A stretch of DNA of 19,401 nt from an uncultured Blautia sp. (GTDB lineage Bacteria > Bacillota > Clostridia > Lachnospirales > Lachnospiraceae), in NCBI GenBank assembly GCA_900541345.1, contig UQJE01000044.1, positions 1 through 19,401 of the forward strand, in the 5' to 3' direction. Shown piece after piece: positions 6,421 through 13,833 of this stretch. The position numbers and the translations under genes were made by a program. Position 1 is the stretch's first letter. Every line of letters starts with the position of its first letter. The notes under the pieces were generated by a model. The model searched no databases and was not told the origin of the DNA. It saw only the letters and a list, made by a program, of their open reading frames with translations.

Positions 6421-6768
6421 ATGGCAAAGATTAAACTGCAGATAGATCCTATGGATAAAATTCTTTTAAAGAGAAGCTTAAATAAGAATGGAAAAGGGCA
6501 ACAATTCTTTACCCATGAAGTAAGGAGGATGTCAACACCCTATGTTCCATTTTTATCCGGATATCTGTCTCATAATTCTGTAACAGAAACGCCCAATACG
6601 ATTACCTATAATACCCCTTATGCAAGACGGCAATATTACGAAAATAAAGGTAAGAATAGGACAAAACATCCGCGGGCTGGAAGCCATTGGACAGAGAGAT
6701 GCTGGGCAGATCGGGGAAAAGAGATTATACAGGCAACAGCAAAGTTCTGTGGAGGAAAAGTAAAATGA
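6421..6768 (+). CDS. Minor capsid protein (Minor_capsid_2 family), tail-joining cluster
   Basis: 115 aa. The ATG directly abuts the previous TAA; the ribosome site AGGAGG lies about 10 nt upstream inside the end of the preceding gene. Residues 38-75 contain STPYVPFLSGYLSHNSV and ITYNTPYARRQYYENKGKN, and the end has HPRAGSHWTERCWADRGKEIIQATAKF. These are the conserved blocks of the phage 'Minor_capsid_2' family, which occupies the place of the tail-completion (HK97 gp10-like) protein: Y.P..tG.L..S......I.Y.tpYA..qyyg......P.ag..W..r. The protein thus probably helps attach tail to head (family position, inference). The last bases (ATGA) overlap with the next gene by 4 bp, giving coupled translation. 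Confidence 0.8.
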   Translation: MAKIKLQIDPMDKILLKRSLNKNGKGQQFFTHEVRRMSTPYVPFLSGYLSHNSVTETPNTITYNTPYARRQYYENKGKNRTKHPRAGSHWTERCWADRGKEIIQATAKFCGGKVK

Positions 6769-7193
6769 GTATCGCAGGAAAAATTACAGATTTCATTAGA
6801 ACATGTCCGTTTTTACAGGACTTTGAAAGTATGTTTCCAAAGGTGGATTTTGACAACCTTGAGGAAGATGCAACGGCGTATTGTATCGAAAGTAGTCCGG
6901 CAGAACCTATTTTAAAGCGCTATACAAATGGAGATACACTTCGTCAGTATGTGTTTTCTCTTTGTTCCAGAGAATGGTATGGACCAGAGGAAAATCAGGA
7001 TACATCTGAATTTTATGAGAAGTTTGCAGATTGGTTGGAGGAATGTACCGAAAATAACACGCTTCCACAATTATCCGGGAAATTACAAAGTAAGTCCATC
7101 CGGGCAACCACAGACGGATATTTATATGCAGCACAGGAAAATAAGTGTCAGTATAGAATTCAATGTCAATTTGTTTATTATAAACGGAGGTAA
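6765..7193 (+). CDS. Minor capsid protein (Minor_capsid_3 family), putative tail terminator
   Basis: 142 aa. Start chosen at ATG 6765, which overlaps the previous stop as ATGA and is preceded by GGAGG (6751-6755); the longer frame from 6687 lies within the preceding gene. The sequence has MSIAGKITDFIRTCPFL at the N-terminus, a beta-rich centre with YCIESSPAEPILKRYTNGDT and LRQYVFSLCSREWYG, an acidic helix FYEKFADWLEECTE and a final strand pair ending YRIQCQFVYYKRR. This matches the 'Minor_capsid_3' family and the general fold of tail-terminator proteins (lambda gpU-like: two helices on a beta sheet, ending in a Y.i.c.f.yyk strand). It is the last gene before the tail tube, the usual slot for the tail terminator. 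Family assignment is from pattern recognition; role is inference. Confidence 0.78.
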   Translation: MSIAGKITDFIRTCPFLQDFESMFPKVDFDNLEEDATAYCIESSPAEPILKRYTNGDTLRQYVFSLCSREWYGPEENQDTSEFYEKFADWLEECTENNTLPQLSGKLQSKSIRATTDGYLYAAQENKCQYRIQCQFVYYKRR

Positions 7194-7199
7194 AAGAGA

Positions 7200-7733
7200 A
7201 TGAGAAAAATGAATTTACAGCTTTTTGCAGCGAAAACCCAGAACGGGGTAGTAGGACGCTGGCAACATCCGGGGTATTTGGATGTGTCAGGAGGAGCAGA
7301 GCAGGCTCAGTATGAACTTTTAGGATTTGGTGTAACTCAATTAGATGACTCACCGTCTGCACAGACAGCTTCAAAGAGATATGTTAATCAGAAATCAGCA
7401 ACCCAGACAATCGGTTCTTATGAATGGACTGCTCCTTTGGAATTTGACTTAATTCGTTCTGAAAAAGCTATTGAGTTTATTGCAAGTATTGGAGAAAATG
7501 AGAAAACAGGTGCAGAGGCGGAAACTAATTATGTGTTGGTATATTTGGAAAAACCTGTTGCTGAAGCCGAGGGAAGTTACGAGGCAAAGCGTAGAAGAGT
7601 AGCTGTAGAGGTTTCTGAGTTTTCAGATAACGATGGAGAAATGCAGGGCTCAGGCAATCTCCTGGCTGTATCGGACTGGGAAACTGGGGCTTTTGATACA
7701 AAGACTAAGGCTTTTACACCAAAGGGGGAGTAA
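7200..7733 (+). CDS. Major tail (tube) protein, short (zero-frame) form
   Basis: 177 aa. ATG 7200 lies 9 nt after GGAGG; an alternative ATG at 7209 would begin directly at the motif MNLQLFA, a recurrent N-terminal motif in Firmicutes phage tail and capsid proteins. The protein is beta-rich (residues 60-110: YVNQKSATQTIGSYEWTAP, LEFDLIRSEKAIEFIASIGE) and the C-terminal part RRVAVEVSEFSDNDGEMQGSGN is the usual tail-tube segment. It polymerises as hexamer rings around the tape measure. The position between terminator and chaperone genes is standard. It ends AAG GGG GAG TAA, and the -1 frame continues for 27 codons to TAA 7808-7810, so a 203-aa long form is possible (see separate entry). Confidence 0.9.
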   Translation: MRKMNLQLFAAKTQNGVVGRWQHPGYLDVSGGAEQAQYELLGFGVTQLDDSPSAQTASKRYVNQKSATQTIGSYEWTAPLEFDLIRSEKAIEFIASIGENEKTGAEAETNYVLVYLEKPVAEAEGSYEAKRRRVAVEVSEFSDNDGEMQGSGNLLAVSDWETGAFDTKTKAFTPKGE

Positions 7734-7810
7734 TTCCCCCTGTTAAAAAAGCCTTGACTAACAGGGTAGTGACCAAAGGCAAGAGAAGGGAGAAAATTCA
7801 TGAAAATTAA
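7721..7810 (+). promoter_or_regulatory. Candidate programmed -1 frameshift site and H-type pseudoknot at the end of the major tail gene
   Basis: The zero frame ends AAG GGG GAG TAA. A AAG GGG (7721-7727) is a canonical X XXY YYZ slippery heptamer, and the same G GGG GAG as in the capsid gene follows. Stem 1 pairs CCCTGTTA (7738-7745) with TAACAGGG (7759-7766); stem 2 pairs GCCTT (7751-7755), in the stem 1 loop, with AAGGC (7776-7780). Loops are 5, 3 and 9 nt and the spacer is 7 nt. The -1 frame is open to TAA 7808-7810, adding 27 residues (GVIPPVKKALTNRVVTKGKR at its start) that run 11 bp into the next gene; +1 soon meets a stop. A hairpin pairing 7723-7729 with 7735-7741 would compete with the pseudoknot. 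Confidence 0.72.
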
Positions 7811-8117
7811 TGGTTTAGATTTAGAATTTGAATTATTCGATGTGGATGCAGAAGATGTAAAACAAAGATATTTTCAGGAATTGGAAAAAATGAAAACAAT
7901 TAAAGCAGATGAACCTGAAGGAACAGAGCGTGAGAAATCCGTATATTTGTGCCAGAGAGTAAAGAACCTGTTCGATAACGTATTTGGAATGGGAACAGGA
8001 GAAAAGGTTTGCGGAACAGGAAACAATGTGCTGTCTTGTATCAGGGCTTATGAGCAGTTGGTGCATGAGCAGCTTCGGCAGCAGAATGAGTACAAAGAGA
8101 TTATTTCACGTTTCTAG
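7800..8117 (+). CDS. Tail assembly chaperone-like protein (DUF6673-like)
   Basis: 105 aa, ATG 7800 preceded by AAGGGAG. Acidic and helical: MKINGLDLEFELFDVDAEDV, then FQELEKMKTIKADEPEG, and a second half VKNLFDNVFGMGTGEKVCG followed by CIRAYEQLVHEQLRQQNEY. The pattern i.n....F..fDad..e.y......l, with F.d.vFG.gt..k.fg......c..ay..f, is that of small proteins (DUF6673, from memory) encoded between tail tube and tape measure in Clostridia phages. By position it is the equivalent of lambda gpG, the chaperone that coats the tape measure before tube polymerisation. I looked for the gpG/gpGT type of frameshift at its end and found no slippery heptamer, so the two chaperone genes seem to be read separately. 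Its start lies inside the possible long form of the tail protein. Confidence 0.7.
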   Translation: MKINGLDLEFELFDVDAEDVKQRYFQELEKMKTIKADEPEGTEREKSVYLCQRVKNLFDNVFGMGTGEKVCGTGNNVLSCIRAYEQLVHEQLRQQNEYKEIISRF

Positions 8118-8125
8118 GTGATAAC

Positions 8126-8749
8126 ATGAATGTTTTAACAGAGAAATTCCCTACACAGTTGGAGATACAAGGTAGGTATTGGCCTATAAATTGGGATTTC
8201 CGCACTGCTTTGGATTGTAATGAGATGATAGAGCAGAGCCGGCAAGACATTACAGAAGCGGAACTTTTAGATATTCTTGGAAAGTTTTATAAAAACTGTA
8301 ACCATTATACGGAAGAACACATTGAAAAGATGTTCTGGTTTTTCGCTTGTGGAAGAGAAAAAGAACATAAGATTTTTCCCAGAAAGATTGCAGGAATAAA
8401 TGATAAGCAGCCATTTGATTTTCAGAAAGATGCCGGTCTTATTTATGCTGGTTTTCAGCAACAGTATGGTATAGATTTACAGACTACGCAGATGCACTGG
8501 TGGCGCTTTATGCTTCTTCTTGAGAACTTAGGGGAAGGAACTCGGCTTTCGAAAGTGATTGAATATAGAACCAGAGATACTTCTTCGAAACATTTATCTA
8601 AAGAAGAAAGAACTTTTTATAAAGCTATGCAACAGTATTATGGTTTAGACAGAAAGCACAACAGACAGGAAGATGAGATGCTGGAAAAGATTGAGGAAGC
8701 ACTTATGAATGGCGAAGACATCACAGAACTGTTAAAAGGCGGTGAGTAA
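8126..8749 (+). CDS. Gp15-family tail protein (tail assembly chaperone position)
   Basis: 207 aa, 8 bp after the previous gene, with AGGTGAT upstream of ATG 8126. Residues 1-40 (MNVLTEKFPTQLEIQGRYWPINWDFRTALDCNEMI) are the hallmark of the 'Bacteriophage Gp15' family named for phage A118 gp15: L.e.lP......G....I..DFR..l. . The rest is helical: ELLDILGKFYKNCNHYTEEHIEKMFWFF, a segment with PFDFQKDAGLIYAGFQQQYGIDLQ, and a Trp-rich HWWRFMLLLENL. Gp15 proteins lie between the G-like protein and the tape measure and are probably the second chaperone (gpT-like), although this is by position. The end is charged with a short acidic tail, and its TAA directly abuts the ATG of the tape measure. Confidence 0.85.
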   Translation: MNVLTEKFPTQLEIQGRYWPINWDFRTALDCNEMIEQSRQDITEAELLDILGKFYKNCNHYTEEHIEKMFWFFACGREKEHKIFPRKIAGINDKQPFDFQKDAGLIYAGFQQQYGIDLQTTQMHWWRFMLLLENLGEGTRLSKVIEYRTRDTSSKHLSKEERTFYKAMQQYYGLDRKHNRQEDEMLEKIEEALMNGEDITELLKGGE

Positions 8750-11700
8750 ATGGCAGATGGAAAAGTAGTAATTGAGACAGACCTTGACTCCTCAGGAATA
8801 AAAAAGGGACTTTCTAAGCTTGGGAATTTAACCACAAAGGGCTTAAAAGCAACAACAGCAGCAATTACCGGGACCAGTGTTGCTCTTGAAGGAATTGGTC
8901 TTGCAGCTGTAAAGGCTGGCTCAGATTTTGAAGCACAAATGTCTCGTGTGAAAGCTATTTCAGGTGCAACCGGCACAGAATTTGAAAAACTAAAAGACCA
9001 GGCAATTCAGTTAGGGGCAGACACTTCTTTTTCTGCCAGCCAGGCAGCAGAGGGGATGGAAAATCTTGCAGCAGCAGGATTTAATGTGAATGAAACCTTA
9101 GATGCAATGCCTGGATTGTTGGATTTGGCTGCTGCATCAGGAGAGGATTTATCGAAAAGCTCTGATATTGCTGCATCAGCAGTAAGAGGCTTTGGATTAG
9201 AAGCAAAACAGACAGGACACGTTGCTGATGTATTAGCAGCTAATGCAAATAAGACAAATTCCTCCGTTTCAGAGACAGGTGAGGCTATGAAATACGTAGC
9301 ACCGCTTGCAAGAGCCGCAGGGTTATCTTTTGAAGAAACAGCAGCTGCAATCGGTATTATGGCAAATGCAGGCATTCAGGGCTCTCAGGCAGGTACAACC
9401 TTGCGTGCGGCTATTTCAAGGCTTTCAAATCCTACGGAAGATATGACTGCGGCTATAGAAGAGTTAGGAATATCTTTCTATGACTCAAACGGAAAGATGA
9501 AGTCCTTAACAGAGCAAGTCGGAATGCTTCAGAAAGCAACCTCCGGTATGACCGATGAGCAGAAAAACAATTATATGGTTACGCTGTATGGACAAGAAGC
9601 ATTATCCGGTATGCTGGCTCTTATGAATGAGGGCGAAGGAGCTCTTAATGATTTAACAGAAGCATACAAAAGTTGTGATGGTACCGCAAAGGAAACAGCT
9701 AAAACGATGCAAGATAACTTGCAAGGTGCAGTTGAACAGTTGAAAGGTTCAGCAGAGAGTTTAGGGATTGTTTTCTACGAAAAGGTTTCTAACTCTTTAA
9801 AGGACACAGCAGAAACTGCCACAGAAAGCATCAACAATATTACGGATGCCTTTCATAACGGAGGATTAGATGCTGCAATCGAACAGGCAGGAGATGAATT
9901 TGCTGACCTTGCTACAAAAGCAGCTTCACATGCTCCTAAAATGGCAGAAACTGCTGTTCATTTTATAGAGTCTTTTACAGAAGGAATTATTTTCAACAAA
10001 GATGAATTATATAATTCAGCAGTAGATATAGCTGAAACACTTGCAGGAGGGCTTGCTGACTTACTGCCAGATGAACTGGAACGTCCGGTGGATGATGCCA
10101 TTGATGCAATAGCAGACTCTTTAAATTCAGGAGGTTTAAAGAAGGCAGGAAAGACAGCTGACGCTACTTTTGACAATTTAATAGATGCAGCAGGAAATTT
10201 AGCTGAGAAGGCATTGCCGCCTTTGACAAAAGGATTGGACTTTGCAGCAGAAAATTTAGACATACTCGCAGCATCTGCAACAACAGCTTTTTTGGCATTC
10301 AAAGGTTATAAGGTCATTACTGAAGCCAATCGAGCGCTTAGTAAAGGAGCAAAAGCTTGGAAGACTGCCTCAGCAGCTGTCGACGCTTATAACGTAATTC
10401 AGATGGCATGCACTGCTCAAGGGGTTGTATCAAACGCAACACTTACGGCAGGACAGACGGTTGTTGGACTCTTGACAGGAAAAGTTTCTCTTGCAACAGC
10501 TGCACAAACTGCGTGGAATGCTGTTATGGCAGCTAATCCTATTGGGCTTGTGATTACAGCAGTCGGTGCTTTGGCAGCTGGAATAGGTATCTATACTTTA
10601 ACGCAAGAAAAGGCTTCAGAGTCTACTTATGAATTGTCAAAAGCACAAAAAGAAGTATTAAATTCCTGTAACGATGTAACAAAGTCTATACAGGAAGAAA
10701 GAACCGCAAGAGAACAAAATGTTCAATCAATCGAAAGAGAATATGGAAAATATACATCACTGGTTACAGAATTACAAAGCATAACGGATGCAAATGGCAA
10801 AGTTAAGGATGGATATTTGGAAAGAGCAAAGGTAATTACAGGTCAATTATCAGATGCTTTAGGATTGGAAATTGAGCTGACCGATGGAATTATTGAAAAC
10901 TATCAAGAAACCATTGACAAAATAAAGGAAGTCATTGTTCAGAAAAAGGCGGAAGCATTGCAAGCCTCTATGCAGGAAGATATGGCGAAAGCTTATGAAA
11001 AGAGTGAAGAGGCTGTAAACAAATATAAAGAAGCTGTTAAAGTATTAAACAAAACAGAAAGCGATGTAAAAACTGCAACAGAAAATGCAAAATTCGCAAA
11101 AGAAAGATACAATGCTGCACTTGCAAGTGGTGCTGAGGATTTAGCATATTACAACAGTAAACAAGAACAAGCTAATCAAGCGGTAAAAGAAGCTAAAAAA
11201 TCCCACGAGGAAGCCAAAAAGAGTGTAGACGATGCTAAAATATCTATGAGTAATTTGGCGGCAGAAGTAAATAACTATGACGCTTTGATAGATGCTATGG
11301 CAACAGGTGAAACAGCTAAAATAGAAGCAGCTATGACAGCGCTTGTTACTTCTTATAAATCGTATAATGAAGAAACATTGGCATCTTCTCAAAAAACAAG
11401 AGAAGAAATGTACGCTCAAGCAAATGGATATGTAGAGAATTTAAAAATAGTACAGAATGGTACTGTTGAAGTTGCAGATAGTATTTATCAGCAAATGGTA
11501 GATACCGCTGTGAATTCAATTAAAGAGTTCAATAAGCTGCCAGAAGGTATAGCACAGGGAATTGAAGAAATTGGACCGGAAGCTAGCGCGGCTTTAATAT
11601 CTACTTTTGCACAGGCAGATATAGATGGAAAATTAGATGAGGAAGCAAAAGGGGCTGTAAAATCTTTTATTGATGGTTTTGACGGATTAGACAAAGAAAC

Positions 11701-13003
11701 AAAGACGATATGGTCACAAGCATGGTATGGAGCATTAGAAGGTCTTGAAGGATTTGAAGAGTTAAAAAATCCTGCCGAAGATGGTGTTGAAGCTTTTTTA
11801 GAAAGCTTGGAAGCAGCCCTTGAGGTACATAGTCCTTCAAGGGCAGTAAAACGAATATTTTCTTATGTATGGCCAGGGGCATCAGAAGGTCTTGAAGAAG
11901 GAAAAGATGGCATCATCGAAAAAGGAAAAAGTATTATTTCTAATTTCCTTTCTATCCTCGGTATCGAGGGTGAAAAGTCTCATGGTCTTGGTGTAAATAT
12001 CATGAACTTATTTGGGCTTGGGATTGGAAGCCAAAAAGGTAATATTGATATAATTTCAAAAGAAATTGCAGACTCCTCAAATGAACAGCTGGGTTCTGCT
12101 GATACCAAAGAGACCGGTTCGAGAAAAGCATTAGAATACAATGAAGGTGTAGGTAGTAATAAAGGACTGATTGATAATACTTCTAATACTCTTGCAGACT
12201 CATCCAATAAGAAACTTGGTTCTAAAGATACGAGAGGAACAGGAAAAAGAAAAGGTTCGGAATTTAATTCTGGACTTGGCAGTAATTCAGGTGCAATCAG
12301 TTCAACTGGTACAATGTTATCGAATAAAGCTGATGTGGGTATGGGTTCAGCTAATACGCTTGAAACAGGACGTAAAAAAAGCCATGATTACAGGAGCGGA
12401 TTAGAGAATGAAAATACATATCAAGCAGGCAAGAAAAAGGCTGAAGAAGGAAGAAACGGCTTAAATTCAGTTGATACCAGTAATACAGGTAAAAATTTTA
12501 TTCAGGGATTTATTAACGGGTTTGGATTAGCTGATGTATGGTCTGCTGCTTGGAATATTGGAAAAAGGGCATTATCAGCACTGAGTTCAGCAATAAAAGA
12601 AGGTTCTCCTTCAAGACTAACAAGACAATCTGGGAAATACTTTGGTCAGGGATTTGAGATAGGGATTAAAAGTCGTGAGAAAGATGTAAAAAAAGCATCA
12701 GAAAATCTTGCAGAGGTAGCATTAGAAGCTGTGGATTTATCTGATATATCAAATCGTATGAGGGAAGCAATGGCAATCAATACAAGCCGTATAGCAAAAT
12801 CTTTTGCCATAGATACGAGCCACAGCGTATTGAATAATCAAGAGATAAATACGAACTTACAACTTTCAGATGCAGATATGAAACGTCTATCAAAACAATT
12901 TGGCATTGTTGCAGGAGATGTTTTTGCAGAAAATATGGAAGGGATGACAATACGGGCTTATGATAGGGAGTTATTTAGAATTATAAGGAAGGGTATGCCA
13001 TGA
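8750..13003 (+). CDS. Tape measure protein (TP901 type)
   Basis: 1417 aa, the longest gene, as expected for the protein that sets tail length and helps DNA enter the cell. ATG abuts the preceding TAA, with AAGGCGGTGA upstream. Residues about 55-380 carry the TP901 tape-measure core (FEAQMSRVKAISGATGTEF, AMKYVAPLARAAGLSFEETA, GIQGSQAGTTLRAAISRLSN). Around 598-617 lies a hydrophobic segment (GLVITAVGALAAGIGIYTL), probably the membrane-inserting part. Residues 733-845 form a long Ala/Lys/Glu-rich coiled coil. SPSR motifs at 1028-1031 and 1286-1289 flank three tandem 42-residue repeats (1093-1218). No lysozyme, M23 or NlpC/P60 domain is visible, so cell-wall cutting must be elsewhere. Using the usual 0.15 nm per residue the tail would be about 210 nm (inference). 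ATGA overlap with the next gene. Confidence 0.95.
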   Translation: MADGKVVIETDLDSSGIKKGLSKLGNLTTKGLKATTAAITGTSVALEGIGLAAVKAGSDFEAQMSRVKAISGATGTEFEKLKDQAIQLGADTSFSASQAAEGMENLAAAGFNVNETLDAMPGLLDLAAASGEDLSKSSDIAASAVRGFGLEAKQTGHVADVLAANANKTNSSVSETGEAMKYVAPLARAAGLSFEETAAAIGIMANAGIQGSQAGTTLRAAISRLSNPTEDMTAAIEELGISFYDSNGKMKSLTEQVGMLQKATSGMTDEQKNNYMVTLYGQEALSGMLALMNEGEGALNDLTEAYKSCDGTAKETAKTMQDNLQGAVEQLKGSAESLGIVFYEKVSNSLKDTAETATESINNITDAFHNGGLDAAIEQAGDEFADLATKAASHAPKMAETAVHFIESFTEGIIFNKDELYNSAVDIAETLAGGLADLLPDELERPVDDAIDAIADSLNSGGLKKAGKTADATFDNLIDAAGNLAEKALPPLTKGLDFAAENLDILAASATTAFLAFKGYKVITEANRALSKGAKAWKTASAAVDAYNVIQMACTAQGVVSNATLTAGQTVVGLLTGKVSLATAAQTAWNAVMAANPIGLVITAVGALAAGIGIYTLTQEKASESTYELSKAQKEVLNSCNDVTKSIQEERTAREQNVQSIEREYGKYTSLVTELQSITDANGKVKDGYLERAKVITGQLSDALGLEIELTDGIIENYQETIDKIKEVIVQKKAEALQASMQEDMAKAYEKSEEAVNKYKEAVKVLNKTESDVKTATENAKFAKERYNAALASGAEDLAYYNSKQEQANQAVKEAKKSHEEAKKSVDDAKISMSNLAAEVNNYDALIDAMATGETAKIEAAMTALVTSYKSYNEETLASSQKTREEMYAQANGYVENLKIVQNGTVEVADSIYQQMVDTAVNSIKEFNKLPEGIAQGIEEIGPEASAALISTFAQADIDGKLDEEAKGAVKSFIDGFDGLDKETKTIWSQAWYGALEGLEGFEELKNPAEDGVEAFLESLEAALEVHSPSRAVKRIFSYVWPGASEGLEEGKDGIIEKGKSIISNFLSILGIEGEKSHGLGVNIMNLFGLGIGSQKGNIDIISKEIADSSNEQLGSADTKETGSRKALEYNEGVGSNKGLIDNTSNTLADSSNKKLGSKDTRGTGKRKGSEFNSGLGSNSGAISSTGTMLSNKADVGMGSANTLETGRKKSHDYRSGLENENTYQAGKKKAEEGRNGLNSVDTSNTGKNFIQGFINGFGLADVWSAAWNIGKRALSALSSAIKEGSPSRLTRQSGKYFGQGFEIGIKSREKDVKKASENLAEVALEAVDLSDISNRMREAMAINTSRIAKSFAIDTSHSVLNNQEINTNLQLSDADMKRLSKQFGIVAGDVFAENMEGMTIRAYDRELFRIIRKGMP
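12026..12403 (+). repeat. Three tandem 126-bp (42-residue) repeats inside the tape measure gene
   Basis: Copies start at 12026, 12152 and 12278 and are exactly 126 bp apart. The shared protein pattern is GS(Q/N)xGxIxxxSxxLADSSNxxLGSxDTxxTGxRKxxxYNxGLGS; each 42-mer itself looks like two half-units starting with Gly-Ser. A decayed partial copy follows (GLNSVDTSNTGKNFIQGF). The repeats lie between the two SPSR motifs. The bases are well diverged while the protein pattern is kept, so the duplication is not recent. Repeat gain or loss in this region would change the tape length in fixed steps. Confidence 0.85.
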
Positions 13004-13833
13004 TGAAGATATATTATGAAAATAGTCAGGGAATTCAACTGGATTTATTAAAATCTCCTTATCGGCTGCAAACAGGGAATATTTTTGACTATAAGTGGAG
13101 TTATTCTCATCGAGCAACCGTTCGTAAAACTACTAAAATCAAAGGTTTTTCTAAGGATGTAGAAGAAAAGAATTTACTGCTTAGTATTTTAAATTATGGA
13201 AAACAGGCATATTATAATGCAATAAATTTCTTCGCCCAAACAACAGAGTTTGATGTAGTGAATAACAGTCCCGGAAAATTATATGTAGGTGACATGTATT
13301 TAAGATGTTTTATTATAGCATCTGAAAAGACAGAGTGGGAAAGCGGAATAGAGCTCCTGGATAATGAGATAACGCTTGCAATAGACTATCCCTTCTGGAT
13401 AAAAGAACACCCCTATTATTTTAAATCCAGTGATGTTACATCTGCAAAGAATAAGCGTTATGCCAATAAATATGCTTATCGTTATGCAAACGGTTTAAAC
13501 AACACCTACCTAATCAATGAGCACTATGCAGAGTGTAACTTTCGCATGAACATCTATGGACCATGTGTCAAACCGTCTGTTTACATTGGAGGGTATGAAT
13601 ACCATGTGGATACAGTTTTAGAAGCAGGGGAATATTTGGAAATTGACAGCGCAGCGGAGACCGTAACAAAAATCCTGACTTCCGGGATAAAGGTCAATGC
13701 TTTTCATTACCGTTCTTTTGAAAATTCGGTTTTCCGCCCTATTCAGGTGGGAAGACAGGAAGTATTCTGGGATGGGAAGTTTGATTTTGACTTAATCCTA
13801 TTTGAAGAAAGGAGTGAGCCTAAATGGTCGTAA
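13000..13833 (+). CDS. Distal tail protein (Dit, Sipho_tail family)
   Basis: 277 aa; ATG 13000 overlaps the tape measure stop as ATGA, with AAGGA at 12987. The N-terminal half follows the Sipho_tail pattern: IQLDLLKSPYRLQTGNIFDYKW, an RxxxKIKGF strand, LLLSILNYGKQAYYNAINFF and KLYVGDMYLRCFIIASEKTEW, which are the hexamer-forming belt of Dit proteins. The second half (FRMNIYGPCVKPSVYIGGYEYHV, then IKVNAFHYRSFENSVF) resembles the galectin-like Dit domain with its IYG.C.nP.i.i motif. Dit is the hub at the tail tip to which the Tal protein and the receptor-binding assembly attach. Position right after the tape measure confirms it. Its end overlaps the next gene by 10 bp. Confidence 0.88.
   Translation: MMKIYYENSQGIQLDLLKSPYRLQTGNIFDYKWSYSHRATVRKTTKIKGFSKDVEEKNLLLSILNYGKQAYYNAINFFAQTTEFDVVNNSPGKLYVGDMYLRCFIIASEKTEWESGIELLDNEITLAIDYPFWIKEHPYYFKSSDVTSAKNKRYANKYAYRYANGLNNTYLINEHYAECNFRMNIYGPCVKPSVYIGGYEYHVDTVLEAGEYLEIDSAAETVTKILTSGIKVNAFHYRSFENSVFRPIQVGRQEVFWDGKFDFDLILFEERSEPKWS

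Noticed and set aside
6907..7374. 155-aa minus-strand open frame across the end of the tail terminator and the start of the tail tube
   Set aside because: Both plus-strand genes there are recognisable phage families with ribosome sites; the minus frame has no such support.
8098..8130. Lambda gpG/gpGT-like frameshift between the two chaperone genes
   Set aside because: No slippery heptamer or run of G/A is present before the stop at 8115-8117, and the second gene has its own start and ribosome site.
12171..12404. Plus-strand +1-frame ORF within the tape measure repeats
   Set aside because: It is open because of the 126-bp repeat composition; there is no ribosome site and its protein is low-complexity.
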